From Serinus canaria (lineage: Eukaryota > Chordata > Aves > Passeriformes > Fringillidae), in contig NC_066338.1 in the NCBI RefSeq assembly GCF_022539315.1, positions 2,666,001 through 2,730,000 on the forward strand: a stretch of 64,000 bases of DNA, in the 5' to 3' direction. Every line of letters starts with the position of its first letter. Positions within the stretch are counted from its first letter, which is position 1. The translations under genes and the position numbers were made by a program. The notes beneath the pieces were generated by a model. That model was given only the letters and a program-made list of their open reading frames with translations, was not told the DNA's origin and did not search any database. Below, one piece after another: positions 21,901 to 33,666 of this stretch.

Positions 21901-24900
21901 AGCTCCTCAGATTTTTCAGTAGCGGCCACTGAAGAGCGCCCTACCCACAAATTGACTTGGAAGTCCAACAAACCTATTTGGGTAGAGCAGTGGCCGCTCA
22001 ATAAACAAAAATTAAAGGCGCTCACAGAGCTCGTGGAAGAGCAGCTAAAAAAGGGTAACATCGTGGAGTCCATGTTCCTGTGGAACTCCCCTGTCTTTGT
22101 AATCAAAAAACCAAACAAAGACAAATGGCGGCTCCTCCACGACCTCCGCCAAATTAATGACATCATCGAAGATATGGGTGCTCTCCAACCAGGGATGCCG
22201 TCCCCAACCATGCTCCCCCAAAATTGGAATTTAGCCATCTTGGACATCAAAGACTGTTTTTTCCAAATTCCCCTGCACCCAGATGACGCTGCGAGCTTCG
22301 CCTTCACGGTTCCTGCCATCAACCATGAAGCCCCAGCGAAGAGGTACCACTGGTGAGTCTTGCCTCAAGGCATGAAAAATTCACCAGTGATTTGCCAGTG
22401 GTACGTCTCTTCCCTGCTGTCCCCTGTCCGTGAGGCAGCAAAAAATTCAATCATACTACATTACATGGACGACATCTTAGTTTGTGCTCCAAACGACGAT
22501 ACACTTACCCATGCCCTTGCCCTGACAACCGATGTGTTTACTTCTGCAGGGTTCGAGCTTCAGGAAAGTAAGATCCAAAAGATGCCACCCTGGAAGTACC
22601 TTGGTCTGGAAATCACTAAGCGGACCATTGTTCCGCAAAAATTGGCTATCAACCCAAAAGTATCCACTTTAGCGGAGGCCCAGCAACTGTGTAGAGCCTT
22701 GAACTGGGTGAGGCCTTGGCTAGGCATTCCAACAGAAGACCTAGCCCCCCTTTTCAATCTTTTGAAAGGGGGAGAAGAGCTTGGCTCTCTAAGGACCCTT
22801 ACCCCTGAGGCTGCAGCGGCCTTAGAAAAGGTACAGCGAACCATCTCGCAGAGACAGGCACACAGATACCACCCAGACTTGCCATTCAAATTTATCATCT
22901 TGGGAAGTTTGCCACACCTTTATGGGTTGATTTTTTAGTGGGACAAGTCTGCAAAAACATCTGAGGACCCTGGTTCGAGGGACCCCCTCTTAATCATAGA
23001 GTGGGTGTTCCTCAGCCACCACAGGTCCAAAAGAATGACACAGCCACAAGAGCTGATGGCTGAGTTGATCCGGAAGGCTCGCTTCCGGATCCGGGAACTG
23101 GCCGGTGTCGACTTCACTTGCATACACGTTCCCATCCAACTAAAATCGGGCCAGTTGACCAAGGCATTGTTGGAACATCTCCTCATGGAGAATGAAGCCC
23201 TCCAATTTGCTCTGGATTCTTACACCGGACAAATCTCAATTCATAAACAAAAACACAAACTATTTAATCAGGACAATCAGTTCAAGTTATCTCTAAAAAG
23301 AATTCAGAGCTGGAAGCCCTTAAAAGCCTTGACTGTCTTTACTGACGCATCCGGGGCATCTCACAAGTCTGTAGTGACTTGGAGAAATCCTCAAACTCAG
23401 CAATGGGAGACCAACGTTACCACCGTTGAGGGATCGCCTCAAATTGCTGAGTTGGCCGCTGTTGTCAGAGTTTTTGAGCGGTTTTCCGAGCCTTTCAATT
23501 TGGTAACTGATTCGGCATATGTAGCCGGTGTGGTCTCCAGAGCGGAGAACGCAGTTCTCCAGGAAGTTTCCAACATGACCCTTTTCAAATTGCTCTCGAG
23601 ACTCGTAGAGTTGGTCTCCCATCGAGAGCACCCATTCTACGTGTTGCATGTGAGGTCTCACACTGACCTCCCGGGGTTCATTGCGGAGGGGAATCGGCGT
23701 GCCGATGCCCTGGCTGCTCCTGTTGAGATGGCCCCGCTCCCTGATGCCTTCCAGCAAGCAAAACTCAGCCACCAGCGATTCCATCAGAACGCGCCCGGCC
23801 TGGTCCGTCAATTCCAACTGACTAGGGACCAGGCAAAGGCGATTGTGGCCACATGCCCACAGTGCCAGTCTTTCCAACTCCCCACCATCAATGCTGGCGC
23901 CAACCCTAGAGGGCTCAAAAGCTGCGAGCTTTGGCAGATGGATGTCACCCACATCCCTTCCTTTGACAAGTTCAAGTTTGTACATGTCTCTGTGGATACC
24001 TTTTCTGGGGCCGTGTACGCTTCTGTCCACGCAGGAGAGAAGACTGCAGACGTCAAAAAACACCTGCCGCATGCCTTCTCTGTGTTGGGAATCCCTAAAG
24101 AAATCAAAACGGACAACGGGCCAGGGTACACCTCCAGGGAGTTCCGAAGCTTCGTGCAGGGAGTGAGCCATAAGACTGGCATCCCTTACTCCCCGACAGG
24201 GCAAGCCATGGTTGAGCGGGCCCACCAGAGCCTCAAACGAACTCTAGAACATCAGAATGGGGCAGTGAAGGTGTAGTCCCCTCAAATCCGACTGGCCAGG
24301 GCATTGTTTACTGTTACCTCGTTTTCTGGGGTCCCAGGATGAGGGAAGAGACGATAAAGTTGACTCCCTGTATCAGAAGGCTTGATTTATTATAATATGA
24401 TATATAAGATATAAAAACTATACTAAAAGAATAAAGAGATGGATTTCACTACAAAGCTAAGCTAAGAATAGAAAAGAATGTAAAAAACACATGTCTTCTC
24501 CCAGACCGAGACTGGCTGGACAGGTGAACTGTGATTGGCTCTTAATTGCAAACAGCATGAGGAGGCCAATCAGAGATTTTCTCTGTTACATTCCACAGCA
24601 GCAGATAAGAATTGTTTACAGTTTGTTCCTGAGGCCTCTCAGCTTCTCAGGAGGGGAAAAATCCTAAAGAAGGATTTTTCATAAAACATGTCAGTGACAG
24701 TTTACCATCAACTTTCTTAATTGCAGCTTTGAGTGCCTCCACCCGCCCATTGCCAGGCATTTTAACACCCAGACCGCAACCCAGTTCAAGGACAGACCAC
24801 CTTTCCTTTTGAAGGACCCTGAAACCTGGAAGGTTGAGGGGCCATTTGACCTGGTAACATGGGGTCGTGGATACGCATGCCTGTCCACCCGTGCCGGGCT

Positions 24901-25114
24901 CAAATGGGTCCCCTCAAAGTGGGTAAAACCCTTTCTCTCAGGGAAGGCACACAAACCAAGCGTCACCCCTCAGGTGACCCAGTCCGCCCTGAGGAGAAAG
25001 CGCAAAGTCCATGTCGTGTCCTGTGTCCCCCAGGCTGAACCATCCACACCAGAGCCCTCAGATTTAACTTATTTTCTTCGTTTGTTTCAGTTAGAACCCG
25101 ATTCGCCAGTTTAA
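21901..25114 (+). pseudogene. pol: Class II pol: RT, RNase H, integrase, broken
   Basis: Lies in the -1 phase relative to gag-pro, as expected for a pol reached by ribosomal frameshifting. RT carries LDIKDC and YMDD (22463-22474). RNase H shows FTDASG near 23340 and VTDSAY near 23505. Integrase has an HH...CC zinc site (23770-23870) and catalytic D (23941), D (24112) and E (24214). Only 33 residues separate the second D and the E, against 35 in the family. In-frame stops at 22354, 22936 and 24274, plus a solo LTR at 24312-24699, disable it. The C-terminal domain (KWVPSKWVKPF near 24910) resumes after the LTR and ends at 25114. Confidence 0.9.
24312..24699 (-). mobile_element. Solo LTR in the integrase region
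   Basis: 388 bp flanked by a perfect 6-bp TSD GTTTAC (24306-24311 and 24700-24705). On the minus strand it starts TGTCACTGACATG and ends GAGGTAACA, with paired CCAAT-type boxes and AATAAATCAAGCC. A relative lies at 6664-7071. The 6-bp TSD indicates class II. It is the youngest layer of the nest. Confidence 0.93.
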
Positions 25115-25435
25115 GTTTGTTGCTCCGTTATTCTTATCATTTTTAACCTTTTGTGTGTCATCTTGAGTTTCTCAATGATTTATGAACTGCTCCTCCGTCT
25201 TCTGTCCACCGCCCCACCACAAGTGAACCACGTCTCCCTCCCTCCTGCTACGAGCTCTAACCAAGAGACTTTCTATTATGAGGAGATGCAACCTCTTTCA
25301 ATCTCACCCATTCCTCAATGATTTGCAGTCTCCAGACCTACCAACGATGCCGGCGAACAAGCATCGACGAGCTCCGAAATCAGCTTTTAAAGACTCAATT
25401 TCAATTTTGTTTTTTCTAAAACAAAAAGAGTGAGA
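25115..25435 (+). other. Region after pol; env absent
   Basis: About 320 bp between the pol end and the 3' LTR. The only open frame is 48 codons at 25175-25321, starting with a hydrophobic stretch (MIYELLLRLL) and lacking any envelope motif. It could be a leftover of env or nothing. An A-rich, partly purine run (25417-25435) ending GAGTGAGA precedes the LTR as the polypurine tract. Confidence 0.7.
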
Positions 25436-26141
25436 TGTTGTGGTGTGTGTTCAGTTCCCAACTGAGTTATCTCCCCTGTTTTGTATTGTCCACCCCGCTT
25501 TGTGATGCTTCCCCCAGTTACAACCCTATACCCAGTTCGATGGTTCAGTCCTGGTTCCCCCTTTCCCTCAAATAGTGTCCTCCCTGTCTGGGCTCGCTGC
25601 CAAGCCCTTGTCTCCACCCCCGTTCCCCTAGAAACTGCCCCTTTCATTATATTTTCCCCTCCTCCAGAGCCCTGTTCATCTCCTGAAACCCCCCCATCCT
25701 TCCAGAAACTTCTCCCTTCCACAGGGGGGGATTGGGCAGGTGCCCCGAGCCCCTCCTTTGTTCAAGTATCACTTGTTGCCACCGGTGTCAGTTATGTTGA
25801 TTCCCCTCCTCAGTTTCCCCCAATTGGTTCTTGTACACTCCTTTATATACTGCTGCTCCCCTTTTGTCCCGGTCTTTCCCGCCGGATTCCCTGAAGACAA
25901 TGTTACATTAAAAACTCTGGACTGCACCAGGCGAGTTAAGACCCTCTTTTCTCTCCGGCTTCTCCGCCTTGCCGCTCCTTTCAATACTGTTGCTGCTTCT
26001 GCCGAAGGCGCTGCCCAGATGTCCCCGACAGATCCGGGTAGTGCCTCCCGCTGCTAGCTGCTGCTGTGCTCCAAGCTAGCCCCGGCCGCCTTCCCCCCCG
26101 CTCGGAGAGGAGTGAAGTGCATTCGACGCAGCAGTGCAGCA
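25436..26141 (+). mobile_element. 3' LTR of the class II provirus
   Basis: 706 bp, same length as the 5' LTR and almost identical, ending GTGCAGCA before the TSD GAAAGG. Confidence 0.95.
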
Positions 26142-27239
26142 GAAAGGCAGTGAAGAGTGGTGATGGGCAGAGATCAGAAATGAGGAAGATGATCTCTGTC
26201 GTGAAGCCCTAGCCCCGGGGAAATGGGGGGGATTTTACTATCCCAAAATGGAGACTGTCGTTTTCTTGGAACTGACCAAAGAATCCTTAAAAAGAGAAAC
26301 CCCAGAAGCAATCGTCTGGTCCATTTCCATGGTGAGAGCATGGAATATGGAAAGGGGTTAGTCAAGAGATGGTGGTACAAGGAGAAGACTCTTTTTTTCT
26401 TTAATAGAATGAATTGATTGTTTGAAGAAGGATAATGGACTGAGAATTAAAACCTGGGAGATGGGGACTAAAGGAAGATCTGAGTTTGTATTGTATGCTG
26501 TAATGTGGGTTGAGAGGGGGAGGAGAAATGTGTTTGAAAGATTTCCATTCTGTTCTTTGTGTGTGTGTGTGTGTTAATAAAGTTTTTTTCCCCTTTATTC
26601 CTAAGTTGGAGTTTTCTTGCTCTGTTTCTGATCACATCTCACAGTAGACACCAGGGTGGATGTGTTTTCATGGAGGCACTGGTATTGTGCCCAGTCTAAA
26701 ACCATGACAGCACCTCATGATTTTTGGTTTTAGCCAAGGAAATTGTTTTTTACTGTTCATTTCAGAGAAGAGGGGATAGAAGCATTCCCCAGGTGATCTT
26801 GTTGCTGAATGTCTCCTTAGGAGGTCTGGGCAGGGAGAAGAATGAGTCCCTTGCAGGCTGAGTCTGTTTGGACATGATGTTCCTCACCCCCAGCCTCACC
26901 ATGTCTGACATTGCCCACCTGGGATTGACACTGGAAAACTGAAAAAAAAAAAAAAGAATTTTTCTTTTATAATTAAATATAATTGATAATAAAAGTATAA
27001 TTTTATCTTTCTTATTTATGACAATATTATTCTATGTTATTACCAAATTTTTGTATTTATATTATAAACATATACATTTTAGCAACCAAAAAAAAGTAGT
27101 CATTTGTTCCAAGTAACACAATTCCCTCCATAATTCATTGACCACTACTGGCTATTTATTTTTCCCTCTTTATGCTAATTAGTCCTATTTTTAGTATTTT
27201 GTAATATTTTTATTATCTTCAAAGACAGGGTAAAAGGGC

Positions 27240-28280
27240 TAAGTCGGGATCCCTGGAGACATTTTGGGGGCACATTTGGGGCAGTTTTGGGTCTGGGGAG
27301 GGAATTCAGAGAGAACTTGAGGCTCTGGACGACACTTGCAGGGGCTGGGTGGGCACGTGGAGGGGCACTCAGGGATTCTGAGGGACAGTTTGGGGTCTGG
27401 GCCAGCACTTGGGGGTCCAGGGGAGCCCTTGGAGGTCAGGGAGGGAAATTTGGGGCACTTTGGGGTCTGGGCGGGCCCTTGGGGGCTCGAACGGGGCTCT
27501 CTGGGGCGCAGCGGGTGATGGGAGTGGTAGGCACGGGTACCGTACGGTTGAACAGGGCTGCGGAGCGTCACGGGATTTTGAGGCTCAGCTGCAGTGGCTT
27601 TAGGCGGGGCTCAGGGCTTGAGGGGAGATGAAGTCCAGGCTGGCACAGCGCTGGATGTGCGCCGCGGAGCATGATGGGAGCTGTAGTCCCAGAAGTGACT
27701 AGAACACGACGTTTCTTGGGGTACACTTTTGCGTCCGAGCCGCGACTTGACGTCCTCCGGAGAACTTAAACGGTTCGGAAGCACTTAGGGGAAGCTGGGG
27801 AAGCTCTAACTGGGCTCTTTAAGGCGCGGGGCACAGCAGGATTTTTAGGCGTGGGACTGTGTTCTGAGAGGCTCTGGGGCCGCGGGGGATGAGAGGAGAT
27901 GAATTCTCAGAAGTGGCTGTGCCGGGCAGCTGTGGGGTTGGTAGCACTCAGGGGATCCGGGGACGCTTTTGGGGGGTCCCGAATGGGCACTGAGGGGGCA
28001 CTGAGGGATCCTGGAGGCTCTGGGGTACACTTACGGGACAGATGGGGCAGATCCCGGGGTTCTGTGGAGCGCGGGGCATGACAGGTGTTGTAGTCCCGGC
28101 TCCAGTGGGGCTCAATTTGGCCGTGGGACATGACGGGAGTTGTAAGCGCAGAGAAAAAGGCGGCCATGCTGGGCACTGCCCCCGAGACCCTGATCCTGGC
28201 GCTGATTGGCTGCCAACTTTGATGGGCGGGAGCCTCGGCAAGTGGGAGGAGATGGAGGCGGGAACAGCCCATTCAACCTC
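27240..28280. promoter_or_regulatory. CpG-rich block with repeated ZNF143/THAP11-like motifs
   Basis: GC-rich with many CpGs and runs of GGGG. Motifs of the form CATGAYGGGAGYTGTAGT or close variants occur near 27517, 27671, 28077 and 28131. They resemble the reverse of the ACTACAACTCCCAGCATGC promoter element bound by ZNF143/THAP11. Promoter activity is an inference. No gene is recognised next to it. Confidence 0.5.
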
Positions 28281-28650
28281 TCCAGTCCCTCCCAGTACAG
28301 CCCAGTTCATCTCCAGTACAGACCAGTACAGCCCCAGTACAGGCCAGTTCATTCCCGGTACAATCCAGTATAACCCCAGTGCTCCTCCAATTGCTCCCAT
28401 TATAGACCAGTACAACCCCACTACAGCCTAGTTCATCCCACATAGAACAAACTACAGCCCCAGTGCTCCTCCAATCCCTCCCAATACACCTGAGTTCATT
28501 CCCAGTCCCTTCCAGTTCCCCCCCAATGTCATCCACAGAATGCCCCAGTGTCCCCAGTCTTCTCCGCAATGTCCCCAATGTCCCCAGTTTGTCCTACTCC
28601 TCCCCAGTGTCACTGCCAGTCTGTCCCAGTATGTCCCAGTGTCTCCTACA
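28281..28650. repeat. Short tandem repeats (CCAGTACAG and CCAGTGTCC types)
   Basis: 28281-28480 is built from imperfect 10-20 bp units around CCCAGTACAGC and CAGTTCATCC. 28530-28650 is built from CCCAGTGTCC-type units. No coding function is evident. Confidence 0.7.
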
Positions 28651-28837
28651 GCTCAAGGCACAGCTTCTCGGAGCAGGCCAAAGCCCATACGAGGGACCCT
28701 GGTTCAATACAAATCACAGAATGCTGTAATCACCACTGCTCTAAAGACAACATTAATAAAATACACCCTAAACAATAAAATAGAAATGTGTATTTCTTAC
28801 AAGGTCGTGGAAATCTTTCTCCAAAACTGGACGAGGA

Positions 28838-29557
28838 AAACTTTAATGACCCTCTCAGGGCCTTGGTGTTGTTTACATCAGATTCAGTCCCTGGGAGTGT
28901 CTTCAAAAACCTTCTCAAAAACTCAAAGTTAAATTTAAACTCCAAAGTTTCTTGAAGTTTTAATGGGTCCCACTGAGGGACACAACTGAGAAAGTGTCCC
29001 CAGGTTCCAGTTGGAGCAGAACACTGGAGGCAGTGATGACAGCTGGGCACAAAAAAGGCCAAGGTGTCTCTGGTGCTGAGCAAAGCTGGATGTGTTTCAG
29101 GAATGCAAAGGGCCAAGGCCTGAGCCCCAGCCCCTGGCCAGGCAGATCCTGTCCCTCCCTCCTCGCTCAGGGCTCTTCCCAGGATGGGCACTGGCATGTG
29201 GGGATGGGCAATGCCAAGGGCAGGAGCATGGGGCGGCCCCTGCCAGGCTGCTGAGCAGGGACAAGGAGGCCATGAAGCCCCAGGCCTGCAAGGGTCACTT
29301 GTCTCCTGCTCCTGGCTCAGGCCCAGGCCCAGCAGCCATGGCCCAAGTGCTGCCCAAGTTGGCTCTGTCAGGGCCTGGCAGCTGCTGCCCATGGCTGTGC
29401 CCTGTGCAGCCCAGGCTGTGCTACGGTGTCCCTGCCCTGCGCCTCTGTCCCTGCAGGCTGTGCTCATCCCCCGGCTGCCCCAGCTGGCTGGCCCCTTCCT
29501 TTGCTGACAGCTCTGCCTCCTGCCTGCCTCTGCCTGCCCACACAAAGCCTTGGGCTG
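28838..29557 (+). repeat. Left arm of 720-bp inverted repeat
   Basis: Reads the same as the minus strand of 33667-34386, from ACTTTAATGACCCTC to CTTGGGCTG, with a small number of mismatches. The arm is GC-rich with long open frames in both copies, but no domain was recognised. Confidence 0.88.
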
Positions 29558-29904
29558 ACCCAGACTCCTTCTGGGGATCTGTATTGCACCACAGCCCTGC
29601 CCTGGGAGGGAAATTCCTGTCTCCTTGTGTCCAGACTGGGCCTCCCCAGCTGCCCTTGGCATCAATTTTCTCTGTTTTTCCAGCTGTTCTCTACTACATC
29701 AAAAGGATCCACCAACTCTGAAACCACCCTTCAATCCCTCCCAGGCCTCTCCTCTGCTGTCCTTGGTCTCCACTCCTCTGAGCACAGAGCTCCTTTGTCC
29801 CTATGTTGTGGTCATGTGCTTGAGGCCTCCAAACCCCACCTTGGGAGATCTGTGGGCCCCCTCCAAGGTGTTGGCAAATGAAAACATTCTGCTCATAGTC
29901 TAAG

Positions 29905-31190
29905 AAAACCACCTCAGGACAAGGCCAGTCAGACCTGTGTGTCATGGCTACTTTTGCCTTGGAGCAATCCTTGGATAGATAGAATTTTTTAGGCCGAAAT
30001 CCAATTTTTCACATAGGGACTTTGATGTGAACAACGATTCTTTTCCATTGGAAGGAAAGCAGAGGCCCAGTGTCTCAGGGGCGGATGAGCAGCAGCCACC
30101 AAGGGCCAAGGCAACCCAGACCTTTCTGGAATTGCAACTTGTGCCTGAGAGAAATCCTTGGATACACAGAATTTGGGAGGTAGAAAACCAGTTTTGGCCA
30201 CTTATCCCTTGATGAAAAAGCCATTTCTTTTTCCTCTGAAGGAAAGCAGAGAGCCCCAGTGTTTAAAGGCAGATGAGGAGCAGCCCCTGGGAGGCTAAGC
30301 CAGCCAGACTTGTCTCTCCTGACAGGTTTTGGTTGGGAGCTATCCTTGGATAATAAAATTTAGGGGCCAGATCTCAAATTTGGCCACAGGCCCTGGACGA
30401 GAAGACTGTTCTATTTCCATGGGAAGGAAGGAGAGAGACCCAGTGTTTCAGGGGTAGATGATAGGTGGCCATCAGAGCCCACAATGTCAGCCAGAGCTGG
30501 CAGATTTTTGTTTGGGAGAAACCCTTCATAGAGTGAACATTTTAGGAGGAGTAGCAATTTTGACCATGGAGGAAAAAGAAAATTCTTTTCCATAGGAAAG
30601 AAAGCACAGAGCCCCAGTGTTTCAGGGGCTGATGAACTGCAGTCACCAGAGGTCAAGGCCAGCCAGACCTGTCTGTAATGGCAGCTTTAGTCTGGGAGCA
30701 ATCATTGGATATAGGACATTTGGAGGAGGAATCCAAATTTCAGCCATGAGCGCCTAGAGAAGAAGGATGGTTCTTTTGCATGGGAAAGAAAGAGCAGAGC
30801 CACATTGTTTCATGGCAGAATAGAGGTGACCACCAAAGGGCAAGGTCAGCCAGAGCTGTCTGTCCTGGCAGCTTTTATCTGGGAGAAACCCGTGAATACT
30901 GGAATTTTTGAGGAGGAATTCTGATTATGGAATGCGTGCCTGTGCAGGAGGGACGGTTCTTTTCCACAGGAAGGAAAGCACTGAGCCCCAGTGTTGGAAG
31001 GCAGGTGAGACCCAGCTTTGAGGAAGACAAGGACAGCCAGATTTGTTGGCAATGACAGCTTTTGTCTGGGAGCAATCCCTGGATATTGGGAATTTTGGAG
31101 GGGGAATCCTGTTTTGGACATGGATACATGAATGAGAAGGGCAGTTCTTTTCCAATTGAAGGAAAGCCCAAAGCCCCAGGGTTCAGGTCT
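29905..31190 (+). repeat. Satellite of about 186-bp units, array 1 (about 7 copies)
   Basis: The landmark GAAGGAAAGC recurs at 30051, 30238, 30423, 30595, 30784, 30970 and 31158, giving periods of 172-189 bp. Each unit also has a CCAGTGTTTCAGG block, a GCCAAGGCCAGCCAGA block and a GGATATTGG-type block. The array passes at about 31190-31260 into the 38-bp repeat. Confidence 0.92.
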
Positions 31191-31720
31191 CCATGAGAAG
31201 AGACCCACAGCATGCCAAGGGCATCTGGACCAGGCAGGTGCAGCCAACCTGTTCCCTGTTCCCTTGCTTCCATGGGTCCCTGCAGTGGCACACTGGTGGT
31301 GTCATATTGGGTCCTTGGTTCCATGAGGCCCAGATGTGTCACACTGGCCCCTTGTTTCCATGGGGCTCCATAATGTCACAATGGTCCCTTGGTTCCATGA
31401 GGCCTGGCAGTGTCACAGGGGTCCCCTTGGTGCTGCAGTGTCACAATGGACCCTTGGTTCCATGGGCACTAACAATGTCAGAAGGGTCTCCTTGGTCCTT
31501 GAGGCCCTGCAGAGCCCCTTGATTCACTGAGGTCTCCAAGTGTCACAATGGCCTCCAGGATTCCATGGGGCCCTGCAGTGTCACCATGGACCTTTGGTTC
31601 CATGGGGTCCTAAACTGTTCCATGGATCCTCAGATCCATGGGGCCCTGCAGTGTCACAAGGGACTCCTTGGTTCCATGGGGCTGCAAAGTGTCACAGTGG
31701 CCCCTTGGTTCAATGAGGCC

Positions 31721-32157
31721 TGTGATGCTTTAAGATTTAAGCCTTTATATTTTTCAAATCCTGTACTGCATCAGTGCATAACTCTAAACTCCATATAAAG
31801 TGTTAGTTAATGGTCTTCACATTTTGGCCATGCAAAACAATTCTTCTAGGCCAGAAACTCAAGGACACCCTCCAGCCTCAGGCCCCAAAAAGTATAAACA
31901 AAAGTGATTTGGGGGGGAAGCAAACTGGGGGAATAATACTTCATTACCTGAAGCTGTAATTGGAGGATTAACCCCTGATATGAAAATGAACCAAACTTAG
32001 ATCTGTCTGAAAAACTCAAGGCCACCATCCATCTTGTTTGTAGCCTCTGGGAGGCTTTTGACTGCGAAGGTGTGTCTGTGGGAGGCCTTTAATTAAAACC
32101 CATTTTATTCTCTTAAGCTTGTTTAGCCTCTGTTCTAGCCAGCTACTCCAGGCAACA
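31721..32157 (+). mobile_element. Solo LTR in the 38-bp array
   Basis: Starts TGTGATGCTTTAAG and ends CCAGGCAACA, with AAAAAGTATAAAC near 31890 and AATTAAAACCC near 32092. It breaks the tandem units cleanly. The TSD is unclear. Confidence 0.65.
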
Positions 32158-32784
32158 TCTGTAGTATCAGAATAGTTTCCATGGTTCCATAAGGCCCTGC
32201 AGTGTAAAACAGACCATTGATTCCATGAGACCCCATGCTGTCACTATGTTCCCCTTGGTTCCATTGAGCCCCACAGTGTCACGGGGGTCCCCTTGGTTCC
32301 AAAATGCCCTGAAATGCCACAACAGCCCTTTGCTTTCACAAGGCCTCAAATTTCAAAAATGCCCTCCATGGTTTCATGAGGCCATGCTGTGTCAACAGAC
32401 CTTCAGCTCCATGGTGCCCCACAGTGCCACAATGGTCTCCTTGGTTCTGCACTTGAAGAATCCCCTCTTGGTCCCTCGGAGCCCCACAGAGTCCTTATTG
32501 TGCCCTTGGTTCCACGAGGCCCTGCAGTGCCACAATGCTCCTTTGGTTCCACCAGGCTCCATGTGTAATATTGGTCTCCATGGTTCCATGAGGCACCGCT
32601 GTGGCACAATGACCTCCTTGGTTCCATGATGTCCCGTAGCACAGCAATGGCCTCCTTGGTTCCACGGCGTCAGAATGGCCCCTGTGTCCTGTGGAGCCCC
32701 TCAGTGTCACTGTGGTCCCCGTGATTCCATGAGGCTCGGCCATGCTACAATGGCCCCAATGGCTCCAATGGTCCCCAGCGAGAC

Positions 32785-33104
32785 TCTGCCTGAAAGGGGT
32801 TTATAGTCGGGGGGGGGTCGGCCTCTTCTCCCAGGCACCACTGACAGAATGAGAAGACACAGTCTTAAGATGCCCCACTGGAAGTTTATGTTTGACATAG
32901 GAAAAAATTAGTCACTGAAGGAGTGATTGGGCACTGGGATCTTCCACCCAGGGAGGTGGTGAAGTCACTGTCCCTGGCGGCATTAAAAAAAGACTGGACG
33001 TGGCACTCAGTGCCATTGTTTACTTGATGAGGGGATGTAAGGTCACAGGTTGGACTTGATGATTTAAAGGCCTTCTCCAACCTTGTTAAAACTGTGATTC
33101 TGTG
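32785..33104 (+). mobile_element. CR1 LINE 3' end
   Basis: Matches the CR1 3' region: GGCCTCTTCTCCCAGGCA, a CAGGGAGGTGGTG block, TGGACTTGATGA, and the characteristic end near TGTGATTCTGTG. It is a 5'-truncated insertion inside the 38-bp array. Confidence 0.9.
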
Positions 33105-33304
33105 TCATAATAGTCTCCATTTTCCCATGAGGCCCCACAGTCTCACAAGTGGCCCCTTGGTTCCAGGAGGCCCAGCAATGTCAGAATGGTCCCTTGGCTT
33201 CATGGATTGTCACTGTGTCACTGTGTCACAGTGTCCTGTGCTCCCCTTGGTTCCATGAGGTTCAAAGGTGTCACAGCTGACTCCTTGGCTGGGTGAGGCC
33301 CCAC

Positions 33305-33480
33305 TTGCACCAAAACTCCAAAATATCAGAATAAGACTCCTTAACACTAAATTGGTGTTTAAGAGGGCATCATTTATTCAGGCCTGAGGTCCAACACAGG
33401 ATAAATCCTAACCATACGTGGACATGTAATTCTAACAGTGTGTTCCTACTATCCAGTCACTGCTTGCAAATTACAATTTC
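33305..33480 (-). mobile_element. ERV1-like LTR 3' end
   Basis: On the minus strand AATAAATGATGCC is followed by GTGTTAAGGAGTC and a tail ending in TTTTGGTG, as at the ends of the LTRs at 262-596 and 1940-2096. 33481-33666 holds no recognised gene. Confidence 0.5.
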
Positions 33481-33666
33481 GCCATTCTTATGAAACCCAC
33501 CCCAAGTACCCAAATGTAGTCTTTTTATCTCTATCCCTGCACCCTTGAGCCAGATGTCTTCTTCTCTCTTCCAACCATCCTTGCTGGGAAAGCAGCCCCT
33601 GCATGCCTTGTTCCTGTGCTGAAAGTTCACAGGTACGGTAAAAATGGAATGAACCCTTTTGGTACC

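Larger units (their letters stand above)
17987..26141 (+). mobile_element. Class II (ERVK-like) provirus without env
   Basis: A complete provirus by its ends: two LTRs of 706 bp each and a 6-bp TSD GAAAGG (17981-17986 and 26142-26147). The internal order is primer site, gag, dUTPase-like/protease, RT-RNase H-integrase, then about 320 bp with no env. The 6-bp TSD, tRNA-Lys-type primer site, single-zinc-knuckle gag and dUTPase-like segment place it in class II. The unoccupied target is visible in the related LTR near 48714. Stops and frame changes disable gag, pro and pol, and a solo LTR interrupts the integrase end. Confidence 0.93.
17231..26709 (+). mobile_element. Solo LTR of about 1.3 kb, split by a provirus
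   Basis: Starts TGTCCTGGTTTG and ends AACCATGACA, flanked by a 5-bp TSD GCACC (17226-17230 and 26710-26714). Removing the later provirus leaves 756 + 562 = 1318 bp. TATAAAAG lies at 17357 and AATAAA at 26576, giving the plus direction. Two minus-strand relatives lie at 48151-49172 and 57837-59211. A 5-bp TSD points to class I or III ERVs. The first and last 11 bases form an imperfect inverted repeat. Confidence 0.88.
31261..33300 (+). repeat. Minisatellite of about 38-bp units, array 1
   Basis: Diverged 37-39 bp units around TTCCATGAGGCCCTGCAG and TGTCACAATGG. It is interrupted by an LTR (31721-32157) and a CR1 end (32785-33104). Open frames across it come from the repeat and are not taken as genes. 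Confidence 0.88.

Noticed and set aside
21901..21922. Canonical slippery heptamer for the pro-pol frameshift
   Set aside because: The phase change fits a -1 shift, but the ATTTTTC run is not in the proper register for a standard X XXY YYZ site.
31261..33300. CRISPR-like array of 38-bp units
   Set aside because: The units are diverged, contiguous and without spacers, and the DNA is vertebrate.
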